7,017 nt of DNA from an uncultured Coprococcus sp. (GTDB taxonomy: Bacteria; Bacillota; Clostridia; Lachnospirales; Lachnospiraceae): assembly GCA_900557435.1 (NCBI GenBank), contig USSH01000130.1, positions 1 through 7,017 on the forward strand, written 5' to 3'. Numbering within the stretch: the stretch's first letter is position 1; every line of letters starts with the position of its first letter. The position numbers and the translations under genes were made by a program. The notes beneath the pieces are model-generated. The model did not search any database and was not told where the DNA came from. It saw only the letters and a list, made by a program, of their open reading frames with translations. Of this stretch, positions 6,837 to 7,017 are shown in pieces.

Positions 6837-6870
6837 AAAAAAACCTCGAAGAATTTCCCCGAGGTTTTTT
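6837..6870 (-). terminator. Intrinsic terminator in the riboflavin leader, likely riboswitch expression platform
   Basis: Arms 6838-6848 and 6860-6870 form a perfect 11-bp inverted repeat (AAAAAACCTCG against CGAGGTTTTTT on the plus strand) around an 11-nt loop. On the minus strand the hairpin is followed by a run of seven T, the classical Rho-independent layout. Because of the A and T flanks it could also work on the plus strand. It lies 90 nt after the FMN aptamer and 56 nt before ribD. A terminator at this place is best explained as the off-state of the riboswitch, stopping transcription when FMN is abundant. No upstream stretch that would clearly pair with CCTCGGGG as antiterminator was found by eye. 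Confidence 0.8.
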
Positions 6871-6871
6871 C

Positions 6872-6928
6872 ATCAGATCTCTGACCCCACTGCTACATGC
6901 CAACGCATATAAAGATCAGATCACTGAT
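6872..6928 (-). other. Structured linker between FMN aptamer and terminator, with competing pairings
   Basis: On the minus strand a 7-bp hairpin (TATATGC, GTTG loop, GCATGTA; plus positions 6894-6911) is nested inside longer pairings. Segment 6928-6918 can pair with 6880-6872 as nine base pairs with a two-base bulge. Segment 6919-6914 can pair with 6886-6881 as six base pairs including one G-U. Segment 6928-6924 can instead fold back on 6919-6915 as a 5-bp hairpin. These options exclude one another in part, as a switching region might. Whether they matter in vivo is inference. Confidence 0.35.
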
Positions 6929-6960
6929 ACTTTTCTGAATATATAATAATATATCTAATA

Positions 6961-7017
6961 CTTCTCTCATCCAGACTATACTGTCGGTTCCGGAATCACA
7001 CCGGATCATGCCATACG
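6961..7017 (-). ncRNA. FMN riboswitch (RFN element), 3' half of the aptamer, cut by the window edge
   Basis: Read on the minus strand, the last 57 bases contain the highly conserved 3' part of the FMN aptamer: a CCGG-loop-CCGG hairpin (arms 7005-7001 and 6993-6989) followed by CCGACAGTATAGTCTGGATG and then AGAGAAG. The GAC...GTC mini-helix (6985-6974) is intact, and AGAGAAG is the 3' strand of the closing P1 stem. The 5' strand of P1 and the first helices lie beyond 7017 and cannot be checked. FMN binding to this aptamer represses riboflavin genes in many Firmicutes. The gene directly downstream is ribD, and a terminator lies in between, which agrees with transcriptional control. Confidence 0.93.

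Overview
All genes in this window lie on the minus strand, so the biology reads from right (7017) to left (1). The window looks like ordinary chromosome from a Gram-positive anaerobe of the Clostridia, most likely Lachnospiraceae. That placement is inferred from the ribD-ribE-ribBA-ribH order behind an FMN riboswitch, AGGAGG-type ribosome binding sites, frequent ATA isoleucine codons, short gaps between co-directional genes, and the style of the neighbouring proteins. The species cannot be fixed from the sequence alone. I see no phage, insertion sequence, CRISPR array, tRNA or rRNA.

Right part (7017 to 3154): a complete riboflavin operon. The window edge cuts through an FMN riboswitch and leaves only the 3' half of its aptamer (6961-7017). 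A leader of about 180 nt follows, with a strong intrinsic terminator hairpin (6837-6870) between aptamer and first gene, as expected for control by premature termination. The genes are ribD (deaminase/reductase), ribE (riboflavin synthase alpha), ribBA (DHBP synthase fused to GTP cyclohydrolase II) and ribH (lumazine synthase). Together they supply every enzyme from GTP and ribulose 5-phosphate to riboflavin except the phosphatase that dephosphorylates the RibD product. No riboflavin kinase/FAD synthetase or riboflavin transporter is present in the window.

Middle (3153 to 2197): a 150-bp gap holds a 13-bp-arm inverted repeat and is followed by a Cof-type HAD phosphatase in the same orientation. 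HAD enzymes of this type do the missing phosphatase step in other bacteria, so its position next to ribH is suggestive, though not proof of function.

Left part (2162 to 1): a DUF1189-like multispanning membrane protein, a CYTH-domain triphosphatase-like protein with an unusual N-terminal array of five K-E-N pentapeptides, and a DJ-1/PfpI family protein. The first 17 codons of a further gene run off the left edge. These genes are tightly spaced and probably co-transcribed, but their functions are not obviously linked.

Intergenic gaps are all under 300 bases. The notable ones are the riboswitch leader, 3004-3153 (inverted repeat), 5539-5631 (nothing recognised) and 619-684 (AT-rich with a 14-nt direct repeat). 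No promoter could be assigned with confidence; the riboflavin operon promoter should lie beyond position 7017.
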